A stretch of 64,000 nucleotides of DNA from JBOGVZ01 sp050692985 (GTDB lineage: Bacteria; Actinomycetota; UBA4738; CALAEC01): contig JBOGVZ010000049.1 of the NCBI GenBank assembly GCA_050692985.1, positions 62,001 to 126,000 of the forward strand. The letters run 5' to 3'. The position numbers were made by a program, and so were the translations under genes. The first letter of the stretch is position 1. Each line of letters begins with the position of its first letter. The notes under the pieces are model-generated. The model was given only the letters and a program-made list of their open reading frames with translations, did no database searches and had not been told where the DNA came from. Below, in pieces: positions 18,192 to 27,784 of this stretch.

Positions 18192-19132
18192 CGCTCCTCC
18201 ACCTTGGCGATCAGGATATCCGTGGCCCGGTAGGGGTCCACGCGCCGGGAAGCCAGGTCGTCGGCCAGGTCCTCCAGCGCTCCCCGTTCGAGCATGTCGG
18301 CCGCCCGGTCCCGCAACCGGACCGACACCATCTCCTCCACCTCCCGCAGCACCCGCCGGCGGCGCCGGCGCTCCAGCTCGCCGGTGGACTCGAGGTGCTT
18401 GCGGTGGGACTCGATCGCCTCCCACAGGTCGTCCACGCCCTCGCCGGTGATGGTCGAGGTCTTGACCACGGGCGGCTTCCACTCCAGCGCCGGCCCCAGG
18501 TGCAGCATGGCCTCCAGGTCGCGGACGGCTTCGGTCGCACCATCCTTGTCCGCCTTGTTCACCACGAACACGTCGGCCACCTCCAGGATCCCGGCCTTGG
18601 AGGCCTGGATCGCGTCGCCCCACCCGGGGGCCACCACCACCAGCGTGGTGTCGGCCGCGGTGGCCACCTCGACCTCGGCCTGGCCCACGCCCACGGTCTC
18701 GACCAGGACGACGTCGGAGCCGGCGGCGTCCAGGACCCGGACCGCCTCCGGCGCGGCCAGGGCCAGACCGCCCAGGTGGCCCCGGGTGGCCATCGACCGG
18801 ATGAACACGCCCTCGTCGGTGGCGTGGGCCTGCATGCGAAGGCGGTCACCCAGCAGGGCGCCGCCCGTGAAGGGAGAGGTGGGGTCGATGGCCAGCACGG
18901 CAACCGTCCGCTCGCGCCCGCGGATGGCCTTCACCAGGTCGGCCGCCAGGGAGGACTTCCCGACGCCGGGCGAGCCCGTGAGCCCCACGGTGTAGGCCCG
19001 GCCGGTGCCCGGGTAGATGCCGCCGATCAGCTCCGGGAGCCCGTCGGAGCCGTCCTCGACCATCGAGATGGCCCGGGCCACCGCCCGGCGGTTCCCCTCC
19101 AGGACCCCCTCGACGACCTGCGAGACGTCCAT
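18188..19132 (-). CDS. meaB: MeaB-type G-protein chaperone of B12 mutase
   Basis: A P-loop GTPase that loads and protects adenosylcobalamin-dependent mutases. The 314-residue protein has Walker [10 protein letters not shown], the switch-like [30 protein letters not shown] with the catalytic G3-like region, and NKAD for base recognition, then the C-terminal dimerisation helices. It overlaps the mutase gene by four bases. This tight pairing supports the B12 mutase assignment and makes co-translation likely. Confidence 0.95.
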   Translation of the reverse strand: MDVSQVVEGVLEGNRRAVARAISMVEDGSDGLPELIGGIYPGTGRAYTVGLTGSPGVGKSSLAADLVKAIRGRERTVAVLAIDPTSPFTGGALLGDRLRMQAHATDEGVFIRSMATRGHLGGLALAAPEAVRVLDAAGSDVVLVETVGVGQAEVEVATAADTTLVVVAPGWGDAIQASKAGILEVADVFVVNKADKDGATEAVRDLEAMLHLGPALEWKPPVVKTSTITGEGVDDLWEAIESHRKHLESTGELERRRRRRVLREVEEMVSVRLRDRAADMLERGALEDLADDLASRRVDPYRATDILIAKVEER

Positions 19133-19250
19133 GCCCGGCCAGCGTAGCAGCCGGCCCGTGCCGGCCGGGTCCCCCGGGAGATGGTCCGGAGCGCGGCCCA
19201 GGAGTCGGTCACCGATGAGTCCTGCGCCCGGTGTTGGGGAGGACGGTCGC

Positions 19251-19658
19251 TCAGGCCACGGAGAGCAAGCGATTCAGCCGGGAGACGACCGCCGGGCGGG
19301 TGAGGAGGCCCTTCACCGTCAGGTGGCGGCGGAGGAGCTTGGCTGTCACGGCCCGGCCCTCCGCGGTCATGACGTCCGGGAAGCCGAAGCGCAGGGGAAC
19401 CGAGGTCAGGTCGGCGAGCGTCTCGGAGTCCGCCCGCACCACCACGCCGGGCCGCCCCACGATCCCGTTGGCCACCTGCACCCCGGCCGGCGACAGCCGC
19501 AGGGTCAGGGCCACGTCCGCGTCGGAGGCCTCGATCCCGATCACGGCCGGGCGCAGCAACGCCTCTCGCTCCGGGTGCTGGGACAGGTTGGCCTCGATGA
19601 GGCCGCCGATCATGGCCGCCAGGCCGTTGGGCTCGCCCCGGTACTCGACGGTGGCCAC
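19251..19658 (-). CDS. SCP2-like sterol/lipid-binding domain protein
   Basis: The 135-residue protein has the look of an SCP2 lipid-binding domain: alternating strands with LTLRLSPAGVQVANG, GVVVRADSETLADLTSVPLRFGFPDVMTAEGRAVTAKLL. Such proteins hold acyl-CoA or sterol-like ligands in a hydrophobic tunnel. GTG 19658 is 3 bases after the stop of the alcohol dehydrogenase gene and lacks its own Shine-Dalgarno, so translation is probably coupled. The family call is moderately certain. Confidence 0.65.
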   Translation of the reverse strand: MATVEYRGEPNGLAAMIGGLIEANLSQHPEREALLRPAVIGIEASDADVALTLRLSPAGVQVANGIVGRPGVVVRADSETLADLTSVPLRFGFPDVMTAEGRAVTAKLLRRHLTVKGLLTRPAVVSRLNRLLSVA

Positions 19659-19661
19659 GGG

Positions 19662-20702
19662 CTAGGGCTTCAGCAGGACCTTGGTGGCCTCTCGCCGCTC
19701 GAACATCTCGTAGCCTCTGGGGGCGTCGTCGAGCGGCAACGTGTGCGAGATGATCGGGAGGGGATCGATCTCCCCCTCCCGCACGGCCTCCATGGCCCGC
19801 TCCCACCACGCGTGGATCGGGGTGACGCCCGCGAAGCGGATGTCCAGCATGCGGAACCAGGAGATGCCCAGCTGGAGGTCCGTCGACTCGGTGACGTACA
19901 TCCCCAGCACGCAGATGGTCCCGCCCCGGCGGACGATGTCGATGGCGCTCTGGAAGGCGGGCACCGCTCCGACCGCCTCGATGACCACGTCGGCCCCCCG
20001 CCCCTCGGTGAGATCGGCCACGGCCGTCTGGGCGTTCCGTTCCCCCACGTTGATCGGGGTGAACCCCATCCGCTCCAGCAGCTCGAGCCGGTCCGCCTGC
20101 ACGTCGAGCACCAGCACCTGGGCGGGATCGTGCAGCCGCGCGGCCTGGGCGGCGAAGAACCCCACCGGGCCCGCCCCGATCACGGCCACGGTGTCGCCCG
20201 CCCCGATCCCGGAGATGGCCGCCCCGTAGTACCCCGTGGTCAGGATGTCCCCCACGAACACGGCCCGCTCGTCGGAGACCCCGTCCGGCACCGGCAGGAG
20301 GTTCACGTCGGCGTTCGGGACCCGGACGCGCTCCGCCTGGGTCCCCCCCAGGTCGCCGCCGGCCGCCCCCGCACCCAGGTTCCTGAAGTCCTCGCACAGG
20401 GAGTGCTGGCCGTGCGTGCAGAACCAGCACTCACCGCACACGGCGTTGAACGCCACGACCACCCGGTCCCCGGGCTTCACTTTCTTCACCGCGTCGCCGG
20501 CCTCCTCCACCACCCCGACACCCTCGTGGCCCAGCTGCTCCCCGGGGAACAGCGGGGCCTTGCCGTGATAGAAGTGCAGGTCCGAGCCGCAGATCGCGGA
20601 GATCGTGACCCGCAGGATCACGTCGGTGGGCTCCTCGATCGCCGGCTCGGGCACCTCGTCCACCCGAACCTTCTCCACGTCCTCGTAGACGACGGCCCTC
20701 AT
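19662..20702 (-). CDS. Zinc-dependent medium-chain alcohol dehydrogenase
   Basis: The 346-residue protein oxidises an alcohol with NAD(P)+. Catalytic zinc ligands are in AICGSD and [10 protein letters not shown]; the structural zinc has four Cys in [15 protein letters not shown]; the Rossmann motif is [17 protein letters not shown], followed by the Asp of VLDVQADR that favours NAD+. It is closest to the glutathione-independent formaldehyde/threonine dehydrogenase-like group. ATG 20702 overlaps the stop of the preceding SCP2-like gene (ATGA). Sandwiched between two lipid-carrier-like genes, it may act on a sterol, terpenoid or fatty alcohol. Confidence 0.9.
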   Translation of the reverse strand: MRAVVYEDVEKVRVDEVPEPAIEEPTDVILRVTISAICGSDLHFYHGKAPLFPGEQLGHEGVGVVEEAGDAVKKVKPGDRVVVAFNAVCGECWFCTHGQHSLCEDFRNLGAGAAGGDLGGTQAERVRVPNADVNLLPVPDGVSDERAVFVGDILTTGYYGAAISGIGAGDTVAVIGAGPVGFFAAQAARLHDPAQVLVLDVQADRLELLERMGFTPINVGERNAQTAVADLTEGRGADVVIEAVGAVPAFQSAIDIVRRGGTICVLGMYVTESTDLQLGISWFRMLDIRFAGVTPIHAWWERAMEAVREGEIDPLPIISHTLPLDDAPRGYEMFERREATKVLLKP

Positions 20703-21118
20703 CGCTCGTCGAGGAACTCGGTGGGGACGGTGGTGGCCAGGTTCACCAGCTCGTTGGAGGCCTTCACGTACCGCACGATCGTGGGGAGGTCGCCGCGGAG
20801 CTTCAGCTTGCCCTGCATCATGCCCTTGACCGGGTCGAGCTCCTTGTTGATGACCTCCTTCCACCTGGAGTACGGCGCGCTGATGACGAACGCGGCCTTC
20901 TCACCCTCGTCCTTGGAGACGAGCTTCCCCTCACGGCACTCGCCGTGCCACAGGTCGAGCCAGCCGTGGAGGTCCTCCTTCAGCCCCTTGTCGGGCTCGG
21001 CCTCGAAGATGAAGCACACGTCGCCCTCCCAGGTGGCCGCGGCCTCCTTGTAGGCCTGGCTCGAGTTGATCCGCTCGACGTACTGGGCCAGCCATTCCTC
21101 GCTGGGGAACTCCGCCAT
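20699..21118 (-). CDS. SCP2-family lipid carrier-like protein
   Basis: The 139-residue soluble protein fits an SCP2-type fold: an N-terminal helix ([19 protein letters not shown]), strands ([14 protein letters not shown] ... [16 protein letters not shown]), and an ending [21 protein letters not shown] common to the group. ATG 21118 has GGAGG with a 6-base gap. It is the first gene of the SCP2-ADH-SCP2 operon. No enzymatic residues are evident, so a binding or delivery role for the dehydrogenase is inferred. Confidence 0.75.
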   Translation of the reverse strand: MAEFPSEEWLAQYVERINSSQAYKEAAATWEGDVCFIFEAEPDKGLKEDLHGWLDLWHGECREGKLVSKDEGEKAAFVISAPYSRWKEVINKELDPVKGMMQGKLKLRGDLPTIVRYVKASNELVNLATTVPTEFLDER

Positions 21119-21156
21119 CGGTCCCTCCTTCTCCGCGGCCGAGTAAAGCACGCCCC

Positions 21157-21981
21157 TCAGGCGTGGGCCACCGGGCCTTCGGGGCCCAGCACGGCGTCGG
21201 CCAGCACGGGGAGGACCGTGCCGGCCGGGCCGTTCACCCGGATGTCGGCCCGGATGAAGGTGGGGCCGGGGCCGATCTCCACCACCACGGCCCCCGCGGA
21301 CCGGGCCCGCTCGGGCAGGGCCGCCGCGGGCCACACCTCTCCCGACGTCCCCACCACCAGCATGACCCGGCACTCCTCCGCCAGGCGCTCCGCCGCCTCG
21401 AACCCGTGGAGGCGCTCCCCGAAGGCCACGAAGTCCGGCCTGGCCGGGCCGCCGCACAGGGAGCACCGCGGCAGGAGCGACGCCAGGCTCGGGACGAACG
21501 CGGCCCGCAGGCCCATCACGGATCGGTCCACGTTCGCCAGGAAGTCGTCGCGGCTGATCCCCTCCCGGTGCCCACAGACCAGGCACACGGTCCGCCGGAA
21601 GCTGCCGTGCACCTCGACCACGCGCCGGCTGCCGGCGTCCTGGTGCAACCCGTCCACGTTCTGGGTGATGACACCCTCCACCAGGCCGGCCTCCTCCAGC
21701 CGGGCCAGGGCCCGGTGGGCGGCCCCGGGCCTGGCCCCCCCGATGACCCGCCGCAGCTCCTGGAGGAAGGCCACCAGGGCGTCCGGCCGACTCATGGCCA
21801 CCCGGCTCAGGCCCTCCCACGTCCCGAACTCGTCCGGATCGAACGTGTCCCACAATCCTCCGGGGTCTCGGAACGTGGGGATCCCCGACTCCGCGGAGAC
21901 CCCCGCGCCGGTGAAGGCCACCACCCCGCCGCCGGCGACGGCGGCGGCGGCCTCGGCCATCCCGGACCGGGGCTCGGTCAC
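21157..21981 (-). CDS. Sir2-family NAD-dependent protein deacylase
   Basis: The 274-residue sirtuin removes acyl groups from lysines with NAD+. NAD-binding segment [15 protein letters not shown], the [12 protein letters not shown] loop and the catalytic His in EVHGSF are present. Zinc Cys pairs are CLVCG and CSLCG, and [12 protein letters not shown] binds ribose. The GTG start at 21981 overlaps the CPBP protease stop (GTGA). It is the last gene of the murA run and may deacetylate acyl-CoA synthetases, a common role in actinobacteria, though no such gene is adjacent. Confidence 0.93.
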   Translation of the reverse strand: MTEPRSGMAEAAAAVAGGGVVAFTGAGVSAESGIPTFRDPGGLWDTFDPDEFGTWEGLSRVAMSRPDALVAFLQELRRVIGGARPGAAHRALARLEEAGLVEGVITQNVDGLHQDAGSRRVVEVHGSFRRTVCLVCGHREGISRDDFLANVDRSVMGLRAAFVPSLASLLPRCSLCGGPARPDFVAFGERLHGFEAAERLAEECRVMLVVGTSGEVWPAAALPERARSAGAVVVEIGPGPTFIRADIRVNGPAGTVLPVLADAVLGPEGPVAHA

Positions 21982-22694
21982 GCTCGGCTCAGCACGATCG
22001 CGGTGAACCCGATGATGTTGAAGGCCGCGTGGCCGGCCATGCTGGCGGCCAGCGATCCCCGCCACTCGTAGAGGAGCGCCAGCAGCATCCCCACCACGAA
22101 CATGGCGGGGACGAGCGCGCCCCCCTGGGGGGCGTGGACCGCGGCGAAGAACCCCGAGGAGACGATGGCCGCCCAGCCCAACCCGATCCGCTTCTTCAGC
22201 CCCCCGTACAGGAACCCGCGGAAGAAGGTCTCCTCGCCGAAGGGCGCCGCCGCCACGACCAGGACGGCCGACAGCACGGTGTTCAGCAGATCGAACTCCA
22301 CGGGAAGCTGATCGATCGGGCTGGGAGGGTGGCCGGTGATCGCCTGCCACAGGAGCTGGATGGCCGGGAACACCACGAACGCGATCACCCCGAAGATGGC
22401 CGCCCCGACGAACGCGCCCAGCACCACGTCCCCGGTGGGCCGCCGGCTGCGCAGCCCCAGGGCCGGGACGGCTCCTCGGTGCCGGACCGCCACCCACACG
22501 ACGCTGAAGCCTCCCAGGGCCAGCTCGAACGCCAGCCCCCCCAGCAGCAGGCCGGGCCCGCCGATCCCCACGGCCGCGGCGATGAGGACCGAGGCGATGG
22601 CCGTGGCCCCGAACGCCGCCAGGGCCACCGGGATCGCCTCCCACGGCTCCCACGGCGGGATCGGCCGCCCGGGCCGGCTCAGGCGCTCCGCCAC
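21978..22694 (-). CDS. CPBP-family intramembrane metalloprotease
   Basis: A 238-residue protein with about seven membrane segments and the three CPBP/Rce1 motifs: EETFFRG (EExxxR), FFAAVH (FxxxH) and the GHAAFN segment (HxxxN). These residues form the active site in Rce1. GTG 22694 has GGAGG four bases upstream and overlaps the previous gene by 16 bases. Substrates of bacterial CPBP proteins are mostly unknown; no prenylation or bacteriocin gene is near. Confidence 0.9.
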   Translation of the reverse strand: MAERLSRPGRPIPPWEPWEAIPVALAAFGATAIASVLIAAAVGIGGPGLLLGGLAFELALGGFSVVWVAVRHRGAVPALGLRSRRPTGDVVLGAFVGAAIFGVIAFVVFPAIQLLWQAITGHPPSPIDQLPVEFDLLNTVLSAVLVVAAAPFGEETFFRGFLYGGLKKRIGLGWAAIVSSGFFAAVHAPQGGALVPAMFVVGMLLALLYEWRGSLAASMAGHAAFNIIGFTAIVLSRA

Positions 22695-24319
22695 CGGGCC
22701 TCCAGGGCCGGGTACACCAGGGCCGCGGCCAGGTACACGAAGGCCACGCTGGCCGTCCCGAACGTGTCGTTGAGCAGCCACCCCGCCATGGCCCCGGCCG
22801 CCAGCACCACCACGGCGTCGCGCCACGACGGCCGGGCACGGAGCGGAGCGGCGAACGGGCCCCAGCGGCGCCAGGCCACGAGGAACGCCACCGGGATCAT
22901 CACCAGCGCCGGCCACACCGCCGGGGTAGCCGAGGTCGCGTCGTAGTTGAGGACCAGCCGATGCCCGAAGGCGCCCAGGGCGCCCTCCGAGACCGCCGTG
23001 GTGAGGTGGGCGCTCACCGGCCACAGGCGATGGGTGACGATGAGGATCCCCACGCCGGCACCGGCGACCGCCGCCGTGACGGCCACCTCCACCGGGCCCA
23101 GGCGGCCGCGGACCCGCAGCGCCCACCACAGCGCGGCCACCACGAACAGCGTCAGGGCCCCGCCGACGTCCGCGCCCAGGAACGGCAGCCCGGCGAACAG
23201 GGCCGCGGCCACGAGCAGGGCCACGCCGGCGGGCGGCCGGAGGACCGCAGCCACCAGGACCGCCCCGGCCAGCACCAGCCCGGCGTAGGAGTTGCCCAGC
23301 CCGAAGAACCGCACGCCGTCCAGGGCGCTTCCGCCCAGCAGCGGCGTGAGCAGCGCGGGCCACCCCAGGGCGGCGTCCACGGCCACCAGCGCCAGGCCGG
23401 TCCCGGCGACCACCGTCACCGGGGCCACGGGGCTCCACCGCCGCGACCACAGGGCCACGGCGGCCACCGCCAGGCCGATGACGAGGATCGCCGTCACCAC
23501 CGCGGCGGGCTCGAAGGACGGCAGCCAGCTCCCGGGAAGCAGGGCCACGTGGAACGAGATACCCACCAGGCCCCACACGGCCACCGCCCCGGCCAGGCGC
23601 GCCGGGGCACCGGGCCAGAACAGGATCACCAACCCGGCCACCAGGGCGGCCAGGGCGAACAGCAGCACCGCCAGGCCCACCGGCACGACGACGGTGCGGT
23701 ACTCGACGTACCGCTCATGCAACGCGGTCGGCGCCTCCCCCTCGACCCGGATCGGCGATCCCGTGATGCCCTCCGGGATCGGCTCCCCCAGGAAGGACAG
23801 GATCGTCGGCGCGAGGTCGACCTCCGCCACGATCCCAGGCCGCCGGGTCGTATCGGAGGTCAGGCCCCGGGGCGGCCCTTCTCCCTCCAGGAGCTCCTGG
23901 GGAGCGCCGCGGGCCAGTATGAGGGGCGCGACCCGGCCGGCCTCCGCCGGTGCCGCGGCGATGAGCACCAGGATCTCCTCGGACCCGGCCCCCTGGAGCA
24001 GCGCGCGGACACCGGCGTCGATCTCGGGCGCGGCCGTGCCCGGGAACAGGATCGTCACGAGCCTTCCAGGGGCCACGTCCACGCTGGCCTCGTCGATCTC
24101 TTCCTCGGTCTCGAGCGGACGGCCGTCCTCCGCCGTCAGCAGGGCCACTCCGCCGGTCCGAGCCAGCTCTCGAAGCGTCGGCTGGGACAGTGCCTCCTGG
24201 TAGGTCAGGCCGGGGATCAGGAGCAGAAGGACCTGGCGGGCCATCTGGGCGGAGGCGGACGGACCGGGGAGCAGCAGGAGCGAGACCAGCAGGAGGGTGA
24301 GCCCGCGGGCTCCCCTCAC
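22679..24319 (-). CDS. Exported multi-membrane protein with an alkaline-phosphatase-like N-terminal domain
   Basis: The 546-residue protein has a signal peptide ([18 protein letters not shown]), then a roughly 170-residue extracytoplasmic part that ends [20 protein letters not shown], a phrase typical of alkaline-phosphatase/phosphoglycerate-mutase fold proteins, and then ten or so membrane segments. The usual metal-binding Asp-rich N-terminal motif is not evident. Function unknown; location next to murA suggests envelope work. GTG 24319 overlaps the murA stop (GTGA), so both are co-translated. Confidence 0.7.
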   Translation of the reverse strand: MRGARGLTLLLVSLLLLPGPSASAQMARQVLLLLIPGLTYQEALSQPTLRELARTGGVALLTAEDGRPLETEEEIDEASVDVAPGRLVTILFPGTAAPEIDAGVRALLQGAGSEEILVLIAAAPAEAGRVAPLILARGAPQELLEGEGPPRGLTSDTTRRPGIVAEVDLAPTILSFLGEPIPEGITGSPIRVEGEAPTALHERYVEYRTVVVPVGLAVLLFALAALVAGLVILFWPGAPARLAGAVAVWGLVGISFHVALLPGSWLPSFEPAAVVTAILVIGLAVAAVALWSRRWSPVAPVTVVAGTGLALVAVDAALGWPALLTPLLGGSALDGVRFFGLGNSYAGLVLAGAVLVAAVLRPPAGVALLVAAALFAGLPFLGADVGGALTLFVVAALWWALRVRGRLGPVEVAVTAAVAGAGVGILIVTHRLWPVSAHLTTAVSEGALGAFGHRLVLNYDATSATPAVWPALVMIPVAFLVAWRRWGPFAAPLRARPSWRDAVVVLAAGAMAGWLLNDTFGTASVAFVYLAAALVYPALEARWRSA

Positions 24320-25590
24320 GGGGAGAAGGCCGGAGACAGCGAGGGCTGGCGGGTGACCTGGGCGCCGATCCCCCCGAGCTTGGCCTCGAGGTCCTCGTAG
24401 CCGCGGTCCACGTGCTCCACGTCGGACACCTCGGTGACCCCGTCTGCACCGAGGGCCGCCAGGACCAGGGCCGCCCCGGCCCGCAGGTCGAGGGCTCGGA
24501 CCGGCGCCGAGGACAGCCGCTCGACGCCCCGGATGACCGCGTGGTGACCCTCGGTCCGGATGTCGGCCCCCATCCGGTTCAGCTCGTCCACGAACATGAA
24601 CCGGCTCTCGAACACGTTCTCGGTGATGATGCTCGTTCCCTCGGCCGCGGCCAGCAGGGCCATGATCGGCGGCTGGAGGTCCGTGGGGAACCCGGGGTAC
24701 GGGAGCGTGACCAGGTCCGCGACCCGCGGCCGGCCGGCCATCCCCACGCGGACGCCCCCTTCCTCGATGTCCACCCGGGCACCGACCTCGTCGAGCTTGG
24801 CCAGCACCAGGTCCAGGTGGTCGGCCCGGGCCCCCTCCAGCAGGACCTCGCCCCCGGTCACGCAGGCGGCGATGGCGAACGTCCCGGCCTCGATGCGGTC
24901 GGGGATCATGGCGTGCTCCGCGGGGCGGAACCGGTCCACACCCTCGATCTCGATCGTGGGGGTGCCCACGCCCTCGATCCGGGCCCCCATCGCGGTGAGG
25001 AACGTGGCCAGGTCCTCGATCTCCGGCTCCCGGGCGGCGTTCTCGATCACCGTGGTGCCCCGGGCGGCCACCCCCGCCATCAGCAGGTTCTCGGTGGCCC
25101 CCACGCTGGGGAAGTCGAGCGACACCACGGCCCCCTCCAGCCCCCCGGTCTCCGCCTCCAGGTAGCCGTGGTCGAAGGAGAATGTGGCCCCCATCCGCTC
25201 CAGCCCCCGGATGTGCAGGTCGATCCGGCGCCGGCCGATGTTGCAGCCTCCCGGCATGGCCACCCGGGCCCGGCCCGTCCGGGCCAGCAGCGGCCCCAGG
25301 ACCAGGATCGAGGCCCGCATCCGCCGCACCAGCTCGTACGGGGTCTCGATGCCCAGCGTCCCGGTGGCGTCGATGACCACGGCGTGGTCCTGCCGCTCCA
25401 CCCCGGCACCCAGCCGCTCGAGGACGTCCACCATGGTCCCGCAGTCGGAGATGTCCGGGACGTTGCGCAGGACCGTCCGGCCCTCCGCCAGGAGGGCCGC
25501 CGCCATCACCTTCAGGGTGGCGTTCTTGGCCCCCCCGATCCGGACCGAGCCGGCCAGGCGGGGGCCTCCAGTGACCATCAGTCGACCCAT
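24316..25590 (-). CDS. murA: UDP-N-acetylglucosamine 1-carboxyvinyltransferase MurA
   Basis: First committed step of peptidoglycan synthesis: transfers enolpyruvate from PEP to UDP-GlcNAc. The 424-residue protein has GGAKNATL near the start, catalytic Cys in [15 protein letters not shown] (Cys, so fosfomycin-sensitive type by family knowledge) and [13 protein letters not shown] near the end. The start ATG 25590 lies 9 bases behind TAGAAT (25600-25605). It leads a four-gene overlapping run that includes an envelope protein, a CPBP protease and a sirtuin. Confidence 0.96.
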   Translation of the reverse strand: MGRLMVTGGPRLAGSVRIGGAKNATLKVMAAALLAEGRTVLRNVPDISDCGTMVDVLERLGAGVERQDHAVVIDATGTLGIETPYELVRRMRASILVLGPLLARTGRARVAMPGGCNIGRRRIDLHIRGLERMGATFSFDHGYLEAETGGLEGAVVSLDFPSVGATENLLMAGVAARGTTVIENAAREPEIEDLATFLTAMGARIEGVGTPTIEIEGVDRFRPAEHAMIPDRIEAGTFAIAACVTGGEVLLEGARADHLDLVLAKLDEVGARVDIEEGGVRVGMAGRPRVADLVTLPYPGFPTDLQPPIMALLAAAEGTSIITENVFESRFMFVDELNRMGADIRTEGHHAVIRGVERLSSAPVRALDLRAGAALVLAALGADGVTEVSDVEHVDRGYEDLEAKLGGIGAQVTRQPSLSPAFSP

Positions 25591-25710
25591 GACCAGGTGA
25601 TTCTACGCGCGCCGCTCCCCTTCCCCCTGCGGGCGGGGAGGAATGAGGCAGCCGGCGTCGAATCTTCCCCCGGGAGCCGTTTCCCCATGCCCGCGACCTG
25701 GAGGTGGAGG

Positions 25711-27489
25711 ATGCGAAGGCTCGCCCCGCTGGCCCTCTCGGTGTCCGTGGTCCTGGCCCTGGTACCGGCCGCCGGCGCCGGCGCCCGAGCCGAGGCGCCG
25801 ATCGACCCCCCGGTGCTGGCCACGGCCGGGCGGCAGAGCGCCCTGGTCCACGTCGAGCCGTCGGCCTCCCTGGAGGCCGGGGTGGAAGCGGCCCGCGCCG
25901 CCGGCCTGGACCTGGGAACCACGTATCCGATGATCAACGTGTTCGTGGCCTACGGCGACCGCGACGCCTTCCGCAAGGTCGCCGCCTCGCCGGTCGTGGA
26001 GCAGGTCGAGGCCAACAGCCTCCTGGAGCTGTTGACGAACACCTCCCACATCGCCACCCGGGGCCAGGACGTGCTCGACGGGGCCGTGACGCTCCCCGAC
26101 GGCACCGTGATCGACGGCACCGGGGTGGGGGTGGCCGTGGTGGACACCGGGGTGGAAGGGACCCACCCCGACCTGGAGAGCCGGATGGGCGGGAACGTGC
26201 GGATCTACTGCACCGCCCCGGGCGCGATCATCGCCATCGGGATCTCCGGCCTGGGGTTCTCGGAGTGCCGGGGCCCGAAGGTCGTGGTGCCCCTGGACGA
26301 CACCGACACCCCCGGAGCCGGCGGGCACGGGACCCACGTGGCCGGGATCGTGGCCGGCGACGGGACGGCCTCGGAGGCCACCTTCCACGGGGCCGCGCCG
26401 GGGGCCACCCTGTTCGGCGTGGCGGTGGGGACCACCCTGCTGGTGGAGAACGCCCTGGACGGGCTGCGGTGGGTCCTCGACAATCACGACCAGGTGGACC
26501 CGCCGATCAGGGTCGTCAACAACTCCTGGGGCGGCGGTCCCGGGCCCGGCGACGAGGACAACGTCCTCCAGGGAGCCATCACCAAACTCCAGAACCTGCT
26601 GATCGGCGACGGCGTCACCGTGGTGTTCGCCGCCGGGAACTCCGGGGGGAACGGCTCCAACCAGCAGACCACCGCGCAGTGCGCCCTGACCACCCCGGGC
26701 AACGTCTGCGTGGCCTCCTACGACGACGGGGACACCGGCACCCGGGACGGCTCCCTGTCGTCGTTCTCATCCCGGGGCTCGGCAGCCAACGCGGCCACGT
26801 GGCCGGACATCTCGGCTCCCGGCCAGTTCATCATCTCCACCTGCCGGTACACCCTGCCGGTGTGCTGGGTCCACGCCGGCCAGCAGCTCGATCCCCCGAA
26901 CTCGTACTCCGAGCTGTCGGGAACCTCCATGGCCGCCCCCCACATCTCGGGGATCATCGCCCAGCTTTACCAGGCCAACCCCGACCTGACCCCGGCGCTG
27001 GTGGAGGAGGTGCTGGAGGACACCGCTCACAAGTTCACGTTCGGCGCGCCGTACCAGGACGACCCGTTCAACCCCGACGACACGTCGTCGTTCGACAAGG
27101 GGCACGGGCTGGTGGACGTCCTGGCCGCCGTGCAGGCGGTGCTGCCGGAGCCGGTAGAGCCGAGCCTGGAGATCACCGCTCCCGAGGACGGCTCGATCGC
27201 CCGCCAGACGATCACGGTCTCCGGCACCGCGTCGCATCCAGGCACCGTGACCGTGGCCGTCGATGGGGTCGAGGTGGGCGCCGCCGACGGCAGCGCCCCC
27301 ATGTGGTCCTTCGACCTGGACACCCTGAGGCTGCGGGAAGGCCTCCGCCAGGTGTCGGCGACGCTCTCCGCCGCCGACGGGGTGACGGCCCGCGACGCCA
27401 TCACGATCGTGGTGGATAACTGCCCGCCCTACCAGGCCCCGGGAGGCTCCCGGCCGCCTCCGCCCAGCTGCCGCAAGGGCGGCCGTTAG
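25711..27489 (+). CDS. Secreted subtilisin-like (S8) serine protease
   Basis: The 592-residue exported protease has a signal peptide (MRRLAPLALSVSVVLALVPA), an inhibitor-like propeptide region ending near TTYPMINVFVAYGDR, and the S8 triad: Asp in VAVVDTGVEGTHPDL, His in GHGTHVAGIVAG, Ser in SELSGTSMAAPHISG; oxyanion Asn in FAAGNSGG. A C-terminal Ig-like domain follows (SLEITAPEDGSIARQTITVS). ATG 25711 has GGAGG 6 bases upstream, so it is preferred to ATG 25687. Substrate unknown. It opens the secretome region. Confidence 0.93.
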   Translation: MRRLAPLALSVSVVLALVPAAGAGARAEAPIDPPVLATAGRQSALVHVEPSASLEAGVEAARAAGLDLGTTYPMINVFVAYGDRDAFRKVAASPVVEQVEANSLLELLTNTSHIATRGQDVLDGAVTLPDGTVIDGTGVGVAVVDTGVEGTHPDLESRMGGNVRIYCTAPGAIIAIGISGLGFSECRGPKVVVPLDDTDTPGAGGHGTHVAGIVAGDGTASEATFHGAAPGATLFGVAVGTTLLVENALDGLRWVLDNHDQVDPPIRVVNNSWGGGPGPGDEDNVLQGAITKLQNLLIGDGVTVVFAAGNSGGNGSNQQTTAQCALTTPGNVCVASYDDGDTGTRDGSLSSFSSRGSAANAATWPDISAPGQFIISTCRYTLPVCWVHAGQQLDPPNSYSELSGTSMAAPHISGIIAQLYQANPDLTPALVEEVLEDTAHKFTFGAPYQDDPFNPDDTSSFDKGHGLVDVLAAVQAVLPEPVEPSLEITAPEDGSIARQTITVSGTASHPGTVTVAVDGVEVGAADGSAPMWSFDLDTLRLREGLRQVSATLSAADGVTARDAITIVVDNCPPYQAPGGSRPPPPSCRKGGR

Positions 27490-27510
27490 GGGGACGACCG
27501 GTCCCGCGGG

Positions 27511-27549
27511 CGAGGAAGGGGGAGCGGGGCCTGCCGCGCCCCCTCCTCG
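27511..27549. terminator. Hairpin after the subtilisin gene
   Basis: CGAGGAAGGGGG at 27511-27522 pairs with CCCCCTCCTCG at 27539-27549 with one bulged A, with a further small GCGG/CCGC pairing inside. A second short palindrome GGGAC/GTCCC precedes it at 27491-27505. No T-run is present. Confidence 0.45.
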
Positions 27550-27612
27550 GGCGGGTCCCGACAGCCTTCGGTGACATTTCTCGGAAGAACCGGCCAATCC
27601 CGGAATCCGAAC

Positions 27613-27641
27613 TTGACGCGGTTGTCCGGAACGGCCAAGAT
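27613..27641 (+). promoter_or_regulatory. Sigma70-type promoter of the LVIVD-RTX gene
   Basis: TTGACG (27613-27618) and CAAGAT (27636-27641) are separated by 17 bases, near consensus for the vegetative sigma factor. The transcript would have an untranslated leader of roughly 135 bases, unlike the leaderless genes around it. I see no obvious riboswitch in the leader. Confidence 0.6.
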
Positions 27642-27784
27642 TCCCGGGCGAGGAAGGCAACCACTGGGCGATCCGGCCCGGTTGAGCGGAGGGAGGTGGT
27701 TGTCGAGGACCAACGCCGTTGTCGGAGCTCTCCATGGGCTCCCTGCCCGTCGAATCCCTTTTCCTACACAGGAGGAACCGCTTG

